From NCBI RefSeq assembly GCF_032854445.1, contig NC_088296.1, positions 6,129,435 to 6,193,434 on the forward strand: a stretch of DNA of 64,000 nucleotides, in the 5' to 3' direction. Shown here one piece after another: positions 1-44,755 of this stretch. The position numbers and the translations under genes were made by a program. The notes below the pieces were generated by a model, which was not told the DNA's origin, did not search any database, and saw only the letters and a program-made list of their open reading frames with translations. Positions within the stretch are counted from its first letter, which is position 1; each line of letters opens with the position of its first letter. Source of the DNA: Liolophura sinensis. Lineage: Eukaryota; Mollusca; Polyplacophora; Chitonida; Chitonidae.

Positions 1-1479
1 TCACAACAAAGTTGCTTTGTATTTAATAAATTACATGTTGTAACTTCGTATTTAAAACGTGCTACGTGTTTAATATAGATCACTTCAAAACAATTATCAT
101 CTGTTTTCCACCATAGCTATTAGAAACAGAGGAAAATGCTTTCAGGGCTATATAGCATATGGTTGCTATAAATTTTAAAGTTTTACTTTTCTACTCTCGC
201 CGATATTTGGCAATGATATTGCCAGTTTGTCAAAACATCATAAATAGTAATCTCCTTTCTATAGTTCATCAGAAATTTGCCAGATGTCACTGGTTTAACA
301 CGGGCACCCACAAAACTGACAGTCATCATACCAGTGAAAAATACTTTATGTTTTATTATAATCTCGAAGTCGTGCTGTATTTATTCTTTTTTCATTTTAT
401 TTTAAGGTAACATCCAAGTCGCTAGTGCAGTTCAACGCATTCCGAAAATATAAAACATGTTTATACTTTCCACATGGCCGAACATGTGTGTATCTGCAAT
501 TACTGTTCGTCAATTTAACACAAAGAAAATGCACCAAACCAAAAATAAATATTAAGTAAATAACAAAAATAAAAATTACAAAAAATTAAAGCTAGGGGCA
601 TTGCGGACTTTGATTGGACGATCAACTGACATTACCTACGCTCGCTCCGTACACACAAATAGCCATTTTACTGTCACCTAAAGATGTTTTTTCAAAGAAA
701 ACCCCTGTAGGTGTATAGTCAGATTAAAAATTAAAACATTGCTTAACCTTTATAGAAAACTGGTTTGACGAGGGGCCCTTGTGACACGGGTCTTTAATCG
801 GAAGACACGTGATGTGTAACCCACAGTAACCCCATGGTTGGATGGTACTCTCAATAAGCAACTGTGTACCTTTCCCACACGTGTGATTGTGCAGCTCGCG
901 GTGAAACCAAGTTGTGTATCCACAGCTACACAATTTGGTACACATTGAAGGTGTATGTACATCAGAATGATGTATGCTACGTGCTAATTAGCGGTGTTGT
1001 GCGAATTTGTTACAATTCGTGTGTGACTGTGGTGCACATTTTTGGGTATTTTTCGTAAACATTTGCTTTTAGAGAATAGAGTAAAAATGGCCCTTTATCA
1101 TAAAAGATGTTTTTGTTTTGAAAGAAAGCTATTAGATTGAGATTTAATACTGTACTATGTTAATATTTTGTTCACATATACGACGGCAATTAGGTTTACT
1201 ACATGGGTGGGAGTGCCAGAAGTAAACAACCGCACCTTGGCAGGTACCAGAGAACCACCCAGATTTAAAGTCACAGCTAGACCAGCGAAAAGTACAGTAT
1301 TTCACCTAAAATTTAGAAGTTTTCTAGTTATGCACATTGTTTGATTCTGACTGATTCATCCACCTTATCGGGCCACCAGTGAGTTTTGCCTGATTTGGGT
1401 GTTTTAGGTGAAATGCAATGGATTCGAATATGTGGATGGCACCATTGGTCAATTAAGGAACAATCCGCTAGAAAAGATT

Positions 1480-1640
1480 TCATTTATTTATTTGGTTGGC
1501 AGTTTTAAACCGTACTGATTTCATTTGTACGATGGCGGTCAGCATTATGGTGGGAGGAAAGCTGAAGGAACACACGACTATCCGCAGGCTAGTGGCAGAC
1601 CTTCCGACGTACGACCAGAGAGGAAGCCAAGCATGTTCGT
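1480..1640 (-). mobile_element. SINE family 1, partial and diverged
   Basis: Body CGATGGCGGTCAGCATTATG through GACCTTCCGACGTAC and GAGAGGAAGCCA; the head is missing. Confidence 0.7.
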
Positions 1641-2084
1641 TAGAAAAGGGGGACAAACTATAGGCTTTCTCGGCCAACTGGTATATCGGTTCAACTGCTT
1701 TATTCACGTCCATTTGTACCAATTAACCATCTTTTAGATATATGTACGTAACAAATTGCTTCTGGATTTTTATTTACTGGTGATTGTGTTTCGGGTGTAG
1801 ACCTCCGCGCTTTTATCAAGTTGTATGGCGTCATTATAATGTATAGATTATGAACAGGCTAGTAAGGATAACAATACAGTCGTCAGGATAATTTCGCGCA
1901 CCGCCTGATCCGCTATTTGACTTATTTGGACATGATACGTGGTGATTTTTATACATTTAAATAAATCTCATTTAACCAAATGCTATATATACTAAATGTA
2001 TGCTACTGAACTGTCAACCACCCAAAATAAGCACGGCTGGACATCAACACGCGGGCATTCATACAGCGTGCAGACTAGTTTTAT

Positions 2085-2357
2085 TTATTTATGTATTTAT
2101 TTATTTATCCATTAATGTGATTGGTGTTTCAAGAATATTTCACTTATACGACGGCGGCCAGCAAATTGATGGGAGGAAACCGGGCAGAGCCCGGGGGTAA
2201 CCCACGACCATCAGCAGGGTTGCTGGAGGACCTTCCCACATACGGCCGGAGAGGAAGCCATCATGAGCTGGACTTGAACTCACAGAAACCGCATTGGCGA
2301 GAGGCTTCTGGGTCATTACGCTGCGCTAGCGCGCTAACCAACTGAGCCACGGAGGAT
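2085..2357 (-). mobile_element. SINE family 1, full length
   Basis: Plus strand reads tail (TTTAT)n, GATTGGTGTT, CGACGGCGGCCAGC and, at the far end, the inverted head CAACTGAGCCACGGAGG. Confidence 0.82.
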
Positions 2358-2449
2358 CCTTGAAGACTACTAGTATGAAAAAAAAACTGGAGGAATTCTT
2401 TAATCGGATGTGCTTTTGAGGATATACAAAATTATTTCTTTGTTGATTG

Positions 2450-2673
2450 GTGTTAAACGTCGTTCTCCGAAACTGTGTAACTCACAACGCTTTCATAGAC
2501 GGCGGAGACGAGTGGTATACCCAAATTTCAGGTTAGGCCAGATTTTCATGTTGCTAAATGACCCTCGCTTGCTCCGCCATCTATAAAAGCGCCGTGAGTT
2601 GCACAATTTCAGAGAACATTAAACACTAATTCAGCAATGAAAATCTGGCCTTACTGGAATTTGTGTATACCAC
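2450..2673. repeat. Interlocked inverted repeats
   Basis: Segment 2450-2506 is the reverse complement of 2573-2626, and segment 2512-2549 is the reverse complement of 2637-2673. The order is A, B, A-inverted, B-inverted, so the two stems interlock and do not nest. Confidence 0.65.
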
Positions 2674-3624
2674 ATGCTGGATCAGTGTTTGAAATTACTC
2701 ATCCGTATACAGGCTTTTCATTGCGTACACTTATACGTACTATAAGTTCGTTAAGTTTAGCACGTCTCCATGAGCTATGCTTTAAAGGCCTCTGGAGTGG
2801 AGGTCTTTATATAGGCCAGTTATCAACACTTGCGTTTACAGGTCATTAAAGCTCTTGTTTGCTCCTGCCTTGCGACAAAAACTGTGTAAGTAAAAATAGG
2901 CCTACTTGTATTCGAACGACATGGCGCATACGTGTACCTAGAGTCGTGTAGTGTCATAAATTATTCACCATCGAAAGTCTAAGAGTCACACAAACTTTGA
3001 AGAACAGAAAGTGGCAGGGAAACATGGTAAAAAAGTTCACCGCTCAGTTTGCGCCGTCTTACTAGCGATTTACAATTTCGGGTGCTGCCATCGCTAAATC
3101 AGATATAACATTGTATGATTTAGCGATTTACTTATCTATTTGATTGTTTTTAGCAATGGCGGTCTGTCTTGTGGGTGGAGGAAACCGAAATTCCATGAAT
3201 AAACGACTGACCCTGGGAGAGTTACTTACGAGCCTTAAATTTCTGTGATACTATAGACATGCACAATACACTGACGGCAGACAATTGGCCACGGCTTCAG
3301 TCAAAATTTTAATCACTAAATTTGGTAGACCCTACATGCCTTTCCCTTAATTTTGCTGAAATGTGATGTAACGTACCTACAAATTACGTTGCAAAGCAAT
3401 ATTTTGGCCTTATTACATCAGATTTTACGAGTTTAACATGATATGAAACTTTGACTTCAGTCTAAGATCGCTTCGTGATTCAATGGCCCGGCCTTCAATA
3501 AACGTAGGGCTGCGCAAACAGTCGTACAGCGATTATTCTCAACAAGGCCTAACGAGCAGTGAAAATGGAGGACAAATTCCCTGTCCTAGGCCGGTACTGA
3601 ACTCACACCTCGTGTGTCCTAGCC

Positions 3625-3770
3625 ATTGGAGTGAGTGCTTGGGGTTTAACGTCGTACTTAACAATTTTTCAGTCATATGACGACGACGCAGTCCGTAAAG
3701 TGTATGTAATGTGCCTCCTTATTACAGACGGATTTTCACTGAGGGCACGAAGGCAAGTAAGCCGCACCGC
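3625..3770 (-). mobile_element. SINE family 2, 3' part
   Basis: Plus strand reads GAGTGAGTGCTTGGGGTTTA, then CAGTCATATGACGACGACG and ATGTAATGTGCCTCCTT. Confidence 0.6.
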
Positions 3771-5143
3771 CCGAGACATGATACTGATACGGGTCAACCA
3801 GTCATCGCACTATTCCCTTCATGCTGAACGCCAAGCGACCTAGCAATTGGAAGAAATGCATCCTCACGTAGTCCCAAGACCGAAGTGAGTGGTGACTTCA
3901 TCCGTGAACTCTACAGTTTAGGCTTACCGACGGACTTTATCAACTGTTTCACACATACTTTATTTACAAAATACTTAATCTTTATATTACATAGGGTGGT
4001 CACTAGACATAGTTTGGTGTGTTTGTTTAACAAATATAAACTTTGCACATATATGTATCATACAGTAATAAAATAACAGAAATGCCTCCAAAACTGTAAT
4101 GTACATATATACTGTCTTTACCGAAAGGAATACCTCAAGACAGCACAACCGTGCTCTTTTCCGTTTTTATCATAGAGACTTTTAAATTATGTTTATTTTT
4201 TGTTACGTGTCCTATTACCCGAATACAGGGAGATAAAATCAGATTTCAGCCAAGAACCTTTTTTCAAATATGCAATCAAATATGAATTCAATAAATTATT
4301 CTTGAGAAAAAAACAAAACCATCCATCCTTCAACTATAATTAGTTGAATATGGCATAACAGTTGTCTATAGGGTAACTGACCCTATATTGTACACACGAC
4401 AGAATATTTGACAACTCAACTTGTTTTAAATATGGCCAAATACGGCAGAACATAGAGCCTTTAGATCTCACCTCTAACAGGACTGGCACGCAGACGCTGT
4501 ATATACTGAAAAATAGACATATACAGACAAAACTTGGGTAACTTATATAAATGTACATCATAATTTTACATCCAAATGTAAACATATTTATGTAATACTG
4601 TTACATCCTATACAACAGTAGAACAGGAATGACTGGCACAAACAATAATACCCTCTTACGGCCTATACTATCACGGCCTGGGATCATGAGGCAATCCTAG
4701 ACTCAAGTCAAAGTTACAATCAATAAACTTGGCATATTCATTTCCCTTATTTTAACTTTGTTACTTGAGAAATAACAATTTTAAGGTGATTTAAAATTTT
4801 GACTTAAGTCTGAGATCGATCTGTGCTGGGTCCGGATCTTTAGCTTACTTGAATATTACTTACTCATTTTTTGCCAAGTTAGAGGTTATTACAAAGCTCA
4901 AATTTGTTGATCTTGACACAAATTGACACTATTTTTGTTCTTTACATTCGTTATATTCAGTTCAGAAGAAAATGTCAGTTTTCTGGATCACCAATTTTGG
5001 GCATCACTTAAATGAAATTTTCGGAACTTTATTAAAGTTCGCATTTTGACTGGCCACATGTGCATGAATAAGGCAGATATTTTGTTAAATGTAATTCTTT
5101 GGGCTATTATATCATTGCCAAAATTTGACATGATCTGCGCCGA

Positions 5144-5189
5144 TTTATTTATTTATTTATTTGATTGGTGTTTTACGCCGTACTCAAGG
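5144..5189 (-). mobile_element. 5'-truncated SINE insertion with 12-bp target duplication
   Basis: GATCTGCGCCGA occurs at 5132-5143 and again at 5190-5201, with only the SINE 3' end and (TTTAT)n tail between them. This is direct evidence of LINE-type retrotransposition. Confidence 0.85.
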
Positions 5190-6009
5190 GATCTGCGCCG
5201 ACAGATTTTTTGCCCAAAATCTCAGGTATAGCCTCTTGAAGTGTTGGAACATGCACGTTCATCTTTAATTTATCACAGTAAAACCTGTACAGACTTGCTG
5301 TCTCAATTCATTACAATAACCAATTTAGAGAAATAAAGACAGAAAATATGTTCTCAAAAGAAATGAAAAATAAAATAAAGCCATTTGTTATGCTCTGCAC
5401 ATGAAACGGATATCAATTGTAGAAAAATTCACTAGAGATGAAAAGCAGTCCTTAAAACACTCTGATAGTAATTAATGTCAACCACAAATAGATGCTAGAA
5501 GCTAGAGATAAATAAACAAAAAAAATATCCTCCCCCCCCCCAAAAAAAAGTTGAAACAAAAGACTGTATATTTAATGTGATGACAACACAGCATGTAAAG
5601 TATTTCTAGACAAGTGGAGTATATTAATTTGCTGTTAACACTTTACATGTTTGTTTGTTTTTTTTTAACTTATTTCACCTCATGCCATGGCACTGGAGAT
5701 GGGGGAATGTACATAGCCCCTTTTGAAGCATTTACACAAACAGTTAGAATAAGCCCTGAGATAAACTGGCAAGAGGCTGGATTTCACCACTTTCCTTACT
5801 GTTTTTCGATTTGCCAACTATCACACTGTCCTCTCTGCCCTGGTTATACTCTATGCTGTAGTCTGTTATATATTTGAGCTGTCACCACACTTATCTGTTT
5901 TAGTTCTGACTGTAATAGTATATACATGTACAGTGTCTGGACTGTATGACACAAAAACTGTATTGTTGTTGTTGTCCTTCAAATACATTCTATTATTAAC
6001 ACCTACAGG

Positions 6010-6064
6010 GTTTTCATTTAGAACTGGAGGAGGTCAAAGTTGAAAAGAAGGCTGCTGAAATGAA
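6010..6064 (+). other. Orphan exon-like segment
   Basis: A CCTACAG acceptor, an open frame reading GFHLELEEVKVEKKAAEMK and a gtaatt donor. The composition is coding-like, but no neighbouring exon can be joined to it. It could be one exon of a gene lying mostly outside the window, or chance. Confidence 0.2.
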
Positions 6065-7029
6065 AGTAATTATGTCACAATTAATATTGATTGAAATAGT
6101 AAGAATATTCAAAGTAGGCCGCTACAGGGACAGCAGTAGACAGCTGTGCAGCCTGCTACTTGCCCTTTTTGAACACCCTGTTCCTATATGTAAACTGCTA
6201 TTTCATATACTAAAAGATTTTCAACCAGAACAGCTTAAAACTGTATTTACCCTTATTCCTCAACCTTGGAACAAATAAAAGGTCAACACTGAACTTTCAA
6301 TGTAATTTATGCAGGTTTTGAATTTGGTTTTGGAGACAAAATGCCCTCAGAATTTGCTTGAATAAACCCCTTGTAAACATGGGAAGAGGTTGAAGAGTTA
6401 CAGTACATGATTTCTACCTCCAACAATCTACACTTTCTGGATTTCTAATTTACCTCTCCATTCCTAATCCTCTTCAATTTGTCAAATTAAAATTCAATTT
6501 GTCAAAATTAAAGCGATCACATTTTGTACTGTAACCCATGGTTTGTCATTGGCTGTTTATTGAACTTCTGATCTGAGAACTTTCAATACCCGTTTTTTTT
6601 TTTTTGTGCTTTCATTAGAAAACATGTGACCGTGTGAAATGTTTGAGAACAAGGAGAATTTGTGACAAACTAACAGGTCTGTATAATCTGAGAAATCTGT
6701 ACAACTATAAATAAATTTGCTTCTAAATATGTGGACTTTAAAACACCTGTACATACAACCATTAACAGCATTACTGTCCTTTCGGATTCACACTGGATGA
6801 GGTACTGATTCCAGTGTTGAAAAATTATCTCAGTTACCTCCCCTTGAAACTTGTGCAAAATTTTATAACACTACAGGAAGGGAATGTTTATGCAACTTTC
6901 CTGAATCTGCATGTAGAAGTTTGACTTGGACAGTTTTAAATTAAAAGAAAACACAAACACAACGACAACCCCTTCCACTCCCCCCAATAAAGTGCAAAGT
7001 GCTTCCAAAAGTAATTTTTTTTTTTTTTT

Positions 7030-7283
7030 TTGATTGGTGTTTTACGCTGTACTCAAGAATATTTCACTTATACGACGGCGGCCAGCATTATGGTGGGAGG
7101 AAACCGGGCACAGCCCGGGGAAAACCCACGACCATCCGCAGGTTGCTGGCAGACCTTCCCACGTAGAGCCGGAGACGAAACCAGCATGAGCTGGTCTTGA
7201 ACTCACAGAGACCGCATTGCTGAGAGGCTTCTGGGTCACTACGCTGCGCTAGCGCGCTAACCGACTGAGCCACGTAGGCCCCC
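7030..7283 (-). mobile_element. SINE family 1, full length
   Basis: From TGATTGGTGTTTTACGC to GACTGAGCCACGTAGGCC. Little decayed. It inserted downstream of MESH1. Confidence 0.85.
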
Positions 7284-7828
7284 CAAAAGTAATTTTAAAG
7301 TGGGCCAAGCCATAATATTGACAACTTGATTTGAACCACAATCTCAATATATAATGTATGCTCAGATTTTACTCAAAATTTGGTCTGTCACAAAGAGATG
7401 CCATCATGCTACTTGGTGTTTTAATGAGAATTTACTGGAGATTTTTGCTAAAAAATCCACATTCCCTAATCATATGAAATTTTCTATATTTACCAAGAAT
7501 TGTTCAAATCATTGCCTTTCAGAAATTATCAGAATTAAAATACTTCTACAGTTTGAAAAAGATATAAAGCAATAAGGACTATAAATTTCACGAACTTAAT
7601 AACCCATTTTGAGTGGGAACACATGCAAAGATGAGGCAGATGATTTGTGAAATGTGATCACTTGGGCCATTTTAAAATAAGAGCTAAAATTCAACAACAG
7701 TTGTGCTGTCTGATTTTTTGCCCAATACTTCTGATACAGTCAGATTAAGAACACATATCTAACGCATGTTTAAATACGTTGTGCTGAAGAATGTGAAAAC
7801 CCCAGCTGTAGACAGTTTTACCATTCGT

Positions 7829-10800
7829 CTAGCGCTGGGCGTCATTTGAGGAGTCCTCATGAATATTCATAGAGGCAAAAATATCATCCAAGATTTTCTC
7901 CATTCTTTCATTGGTCCCTCGGATGCCCTTCAAAACACACAAAGACCAATGAAAATATTCCCTCTTCCTCGACTCAGACCACCCCACAGGTGTGACGCGA
8001 CGCAAGTCTCTCAAATTGTAAATTTTGTCTGCTAGTCTCACAAGCCTGGCTTTGTAAGTTAAGTTTGGAGCATTCTGGATCTGCAGTAATTTCCGCTGCT
8101 CTTTCGGTAAGTTCTTGTCATCCGAAACTTCTAGTACAATTCCTGAAGTGATATTAATAATGGAAAATGTCGGAATAAGATTTCCTCGTTTATAATTTCA
8201 TATACACAATCTTCATGCAAATGGGAAAGACAGATAAACTTAAAGACACAGGAAGGGCATCATTATATTTATATCAAACTACACATCTATGCACATTACC
8301 CATCTTCTTTTTTTTTTGAATTCTAGAGTTAAGAGGTTAAACCATTAAACACATATATGTAGATGAACATCCTATCATATCAAGAACCCTGTGCACAAAA
8401 TACACTTAAAACTGTAATTTAGGTCTCCCAGCAACCTGCAGATGATCGTGGGTTTCCCCCCGGCTCTGCCCGGTTTCCTCCCGCCATAATGCTGGCTGCC
8501 ATCATATAAGTGAAATATTCTTGAGTACAGCGTAAAACACCAATCAAGTAAATAAAAAAAACTGTTATGTACATTCAAGACTCATAGGAGGTAATTATAA
8601 AAAGCAAACAGAAGCTGATCACCTCACCAGCAACTTCATCTCCAAATTCAGCTTTGAGTTCTTCTAATGTCGTATCTGTGTCTTCTATCGTGTCGTGAAG
8701 GAGAGCTGCCTAAACCACAGTAACAGAAACAAAAAACATGGGTGTTACTAGCACGAAGTCAAATACTTACATAGGCCATTACATTCTCACAATAAATTCT
8801 TGACTCACACTATTAACTATTTCAGACAGTTGTATTCTCACAAGAGTTTCTGTAGTCAACACTGAGGTATTCACATAAGACTGACAAAGGAAGCAGAATT
8901 CCATTTCAAAATATTCATGCTGATCATTTTAAGTTAAGGGGGCATAACTCAAGGTTCATGCAAACTTGGTTATCTCCCTTGAGTTTTCTCTTGGCCTCAT
9001 CATTTGTGAGAAATTTGTCCTAGTTAAAAAGACTCTTTCCAAGTTACAGTCTTTGCTCATGTTATACAGTCTTGATACAAAGTCGAACAATTTCCAAACT
9101 TCACACAATATTACCATAGTTAAGTGGTAACTAGATTATCTTATGTTGCTACAATAATGTGAACAGCTGTAATCATTGTACGCTGCATACATTATAGAGA
9201 CGGCTGAATCCATTACACAACAAGCTGAACTCATCGCAGAACAAGCTGAATCCATCGCACAACAAGCTGAATCCATTTTACCAATGAGCTAATAGTCAGT
9301 CTGCTTGATTAGCATGTTATCATTGTGCCAACTTTCAACTCAGTGACATTGGAAAATAAAAAGAAATAATCAAGTTCTTCATATTCTAACTATTTGTTTC
9401 ACTGTCTTAATTTTAGTAGACTTTTCCCTTCATACAAAGGGGCTAGGGTTCATGGGTGGAGGAAGTAAGTCACAGCCTTTTACCAGATACAAAACAAACC
9501 TCAACACGTACATTTCATCCAAAAAGCAGGCATACTTAACTTTAAGACACACAGGTATTCTATGGGAAAGAACAAAATGACCTTACTGGACAAACAGGTA
9601 TTCTATGGGTATGAAGAAAATGACCTTACAGGACACAGGTATTCTATGGGCATGAACAAAATGACCTTACAGGACACACAGGTATTCTATGGGCATAAAC
9701 AAAATGACCTTATAGGACACACAGGTATTCTATGGGCGTCAACAAAATGACCTTATTGGACACAGGTATTTTATGGGCATGAACAAAATGACCTTACCTG
9801 GATCACTGTCAAATCTGATATGTCAGCTTCCTCTACAAGGATGTTGGCAACACCTGAGAAATAAACAATTAATACCAGAATCTGTTAATTGCAAACAGCC
9901 AGGTTATATCGTACTATACCTGCCTCATATTCCAAGGGGAGGCCACTTAAATGGCCCAATGGTTAGAGCATCCTCCTTGAAGTTAGGAGAGACTACAGAT
10001 CAAAACCGGGTCCGGTCATACCAAAAAGGTTTAAAATGCTCCTTGCTGATGCCTCGCTTGGTGCTCAACACTGAGAAGTTAGAGCAAGGAACCAGGACTG
10101 GTTGACCTGGTGTCAGAATAATGTGACTGGGTGGGGTGTCATGTCTGTTGTCTTTGGCATTAAACTTCAATATGTCAGCAGCACTTTGGTGGCATGGACT
10201 CCCCCTGGTTAATTATGGTTATTAGATTATATGTAAACACACGTAGTGGATCTTTGTCATATGACTGAAATGTTTTTAAGTACTACATAGAACTCCAAAC
10301 ATACATACATACATATTCTAAGGGATTCAACTGTTACTGCTCAAGGTCAGCCTTTGTTGTAACCTAGGGTCACTGGGTGCACATCACAGGTCTAAAATTA
10401 CAGCCATTTAGAGAAAGACCTCTAAAAATGGACATAGGCATCACTAAATAGACCACTTAAAACTATACATAAAAATACTTTCATTTATTTTTTTAGATTT
10501 TTGTGAACAGAGTTAAGGTGTTCAAACATTTGATTTTTAAGGTGGGCTTTATGGACCATGCTATCAGAGGTTAAGAACTCTGGAAGCTTAGGCAGCTCTA
10601 ATCACCACACTAAATTTTGGAATAACTCTTCTACACGAGTGAAAGATTACTGAAATAATGTTCCCAAAAATTCCTTTCTTCTGGTGAACATCAGGAAAAA
10701 AGGGGATGTTCCCAGAGTTCCTAGATATTGTCAGTATGGCTCATAAAGCCCACCATAGAGGTGATGTTACATCAGAGTTCCTAGATATCGTCAGTGTGGC

Positions 10801-12004
10801 TCATAAAGCCCACCATAGAGGTGATGTTACATCAGAGTTCCTAGATACTGTCAGTATGGCTCATAAACCCCGCCACAGTATTCAAAATATTTGAATGCCT
10901 TTTAACATTCTTCAAAAAAATCTGAAAATATGTACTTCATATATTAGTTTTCTTTTTCTCCAAAGTAGCGGTTACTACTGTCTGCTAGATCTGTCAATCA
11001 GAAACCTTGGTAAGAACAGCAAAAGTTGCTAATTACAAAAATTCAACTGGGTATGCATATTTGAGGTGAATGAAAGATTAGCTATCTAACAGAAGGGACT
11101 AGCACAGACTGGTGGAAAAGATTACCAGTCATATCAAATTTACCACAGGAACACAGTGTACTTTATGACAAATAATATTTTGTGCATATACAAACCTTAA
11201 ATTTCTTTGCATAAATGTGCCAGGTACAAAGCAGAAACTTTTTGAAAATTTATGCAATGTTTTTTTTCCTTTCAAAGATACCAATGTTCCCATTCTGGAT
11301 TTTAAAAATAGAATGGAAAGTCCATTCTTGCGATGCAGCAATTCTTTCAATGGCTTAGGTAGCCTACAGTGTAGATGACAATGAGGTTGTGTGTTTCCTC
11401 TGACATGTCTGTGCTTTTTCTAACCATAACCTGACTGATTTATAAATGAAATTTTCTAGAGTACATATGTCGTAAATCAACTATTTTAAATGAATTAATA
11501 AACTCAGACTAAAATGTAGAAAGTAACAGCATGGTGACATGAATGACGAGTCAGACAGTCATGGCTGGCAGTCCATTGACCAGTTTTCAGGTGGCGCAAC
11601 ATGTACCTGTACCATGGTAACCATCAATATTTATCAAGACATTCAACCCAAAAAGTTCAACCATATGCAGTTCTATGAAATTACTTTGAAATGAAATAAT
11701 TGAAGTTAGAGGTTAATAAAACACACGAACTTGGGAGAAAGACTGACACTAGCTGTCGAGTGGATGAAATGACGTCGAGTGGCTTGGCCACAATTAGCTA
11801 ACCTATAGGATGGTTTATATAAGGTGTGCCCTCTGGGTCTCGTCTTCTTTGACTTTTATGTTTTTTTGCGGCAAAATGTGAGCATTTTATGACTTGCTTC
11901 AACATTTCTGATGCTCCAAGTTTTTCGGTTTTCATTTCGTCTGCCATTGTTTGTTTTCCTTGACGTCGGTTTGCGGTTGTCGTAATAGTTTTTGCAACAA
12001 CCAT
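7829..12004 (-). CDS. HDDC3: MESH1 / HDDC3, metazoan SpoT-like HD-domain hydrolase (4 exons)
   Basis: Exons read on the minus strand are 12004-11803, 9853-9798, 8709-8628 and 8142-7829. All introns are GT-AG, the phases agree, and the product is 217 residues. Visible motifs are TPYINHPIG (His65), LLHDTIEDT (His91-Asp92, Glu95-Asp96) and RLADKIYNLRD (Asp152, Asn156). These sit at a constant offset of 30 from the human metal and substrate residues His35, His61-Asp62 and Asp122/Asn126, so the catalytic set is intact. Known family role: a soluble Mn-dependent hydrolase that removes the 3'-pyrophosphate of (p)ppGpp and can dephosphorylate NADPH. The first ATG (12004) follows an in-frame TAA. A second in-frame Met 20 codons later has a better start context and would give about 197 residues, nearer the human 179. 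The gene is divergent from the LEDGF-like gene, with start codons 580 bp apart. An array of donor-like repeats begins exactly at the end of exon 2. Confidence 0.93.
8424..8555 (+). mobile_element. SINE family 1, 5'-truncated, MESH1 intron 3
   Basis: Body from CAGCAACCTGCAGATGATCG to the AAACACCAATCAAGTAAAT tail. Confidence 0.8.
9205..9280. repeat. Short tandem repeat in MESH1 intron 2
   Basis: Four copies of about 21 bp, ACAAGCTGAATCCATCGCAC. Confidence 0.75.
9544..9797 (-). repeat. Six-unit array starting at the 5' splice site of MESH1 exon 2
   Basis: On the minus strand, units of 41-43 bp begin GTAAGGTCATTTTGTTCATG. The first is the true donor; four units keep GTAAGG and two read ATAAGG. 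The junction before later units (GTCCA or GTCCT) resembles the exon end ATCCAG. Confidence 0.9.
9945..10200 (+). mobile_element. SINE family 3 with tRNA-like head, MESH1 intron 1
   Basis: Head TGGCCCAATGGTTAGAGCAT, body with GCTCAACACTGAGAAGTTAG and GACTGGGTGGGGTGTCATGT. The body also occurs at about 39105-39350. Confidence 0.65.
10710..10880. repeat. 60-bp tandem repeat in MESH1 intron 1
   Basis: Nearly three copies of GAGTTCCTAGATATTGTCAG plus TATGGCTCATAAAGCCCACC and a short joiner. Confidence 0.85.
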
Positions 12005-12150
12005 GTTATCAATTTAATACGCTGTTAACGTTTGTCAACTATATTCGTTGCTATTTACGAAAAAAATATTGACAGCAACCCTTAAAATAAATGGCTAAGA
12101 TTGGTTTTGGGATTGCTAAATTTTGTGAATGTCTATAACGACCTCTATAT

Positions 12151-12489
12151 TTAGAACGTTTGTGGCACTTCCCGCCAAATTCCACGTGATTTCTCGTTGT
12201 TCCTCGCCGAAGATGGCTGCCAGGAGAGTGGGTGCAGTATTTGTGCTGTCTGGAAGAAAATGCCTCCTCTGACTGTGACGCGGTCTTGACCGCTTCTACC
12301 AGGACAGCCCACGAGACATGTGAAGCCCTGCTTAAATGATCTATGTAATTCTCTAGACAGTATCTGCCTGAATTGAGATGAGACCCATGGTTGATTGACT
12401 GGTGTTCCGTCTTCGAACTGTTCATACAACAACAACAACGCACGTATATATTGGACAAGGAAGATTTCTTTTAAGTGTTCATCTTTCAT
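12151..12489 (-). CDS. Unassigned 112-codon ORF in the divergent promoter
   Basis: Begins MKDEHLKEIFLVQYIRALLL and ends VPQTF. The first half is amphipathic and looks protein-like; the second half is not. It has no family I recognise and overlaps the E2F/E-box/YY1 cluster. It lies just upstream of MESH1 on the same strand, so it could be MESH1 leader sequence, the first exon of another transcript, or chance. Confidence 0.2.
   Translation of the reverse strand: MKDEHLKEIFLVQYIRALLLLYEQFEDGTPVNQPWVSSQFRQILSRELHRSFKQGFTCLVGCPGRSGQDRVTVRGGIFFQTAQILHPLSWQPSSARNNEKSRGIWREVPQTF
12213..12272 (+). other. Possible upstream ORF of the LEDGF-like transcript
   Basis: ATG inside the YY1-type motif opens a 19-codon frame (MAARRVGAVFVLSGRKCLL) ending in TGA. 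It would be an uORF if transcription starts upstream of 12213. If the YY1 motif marks the start site it may not be in the mRNA at all. Confidence 0.25.
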
Positions 12490-12542
12490 TAACGTTTGAC
12501 AGTATGTCCAAGTGTATCACCAGGAGTCAGCTGTGAATTTAA

Positions 12543-44755
<32,213 letters not shown>

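Larger units (their letters stand above)
1..7828. other. Gene-poor left flank
   Basis: Apart from the SINEs, the interlocked inverted repeat at 2450-2673 and the orphan exon-like piece at 6010-6064, I see only AT-rich single-copy-looking DNA. There are also decayed dispersed repeats: 4720-5250 and 7600-7760 share GATTTTTTGCCCAA and flanking text. The MESH1 3' UTR must lie in the right-hand part of this interval. Confidence 0.6.
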
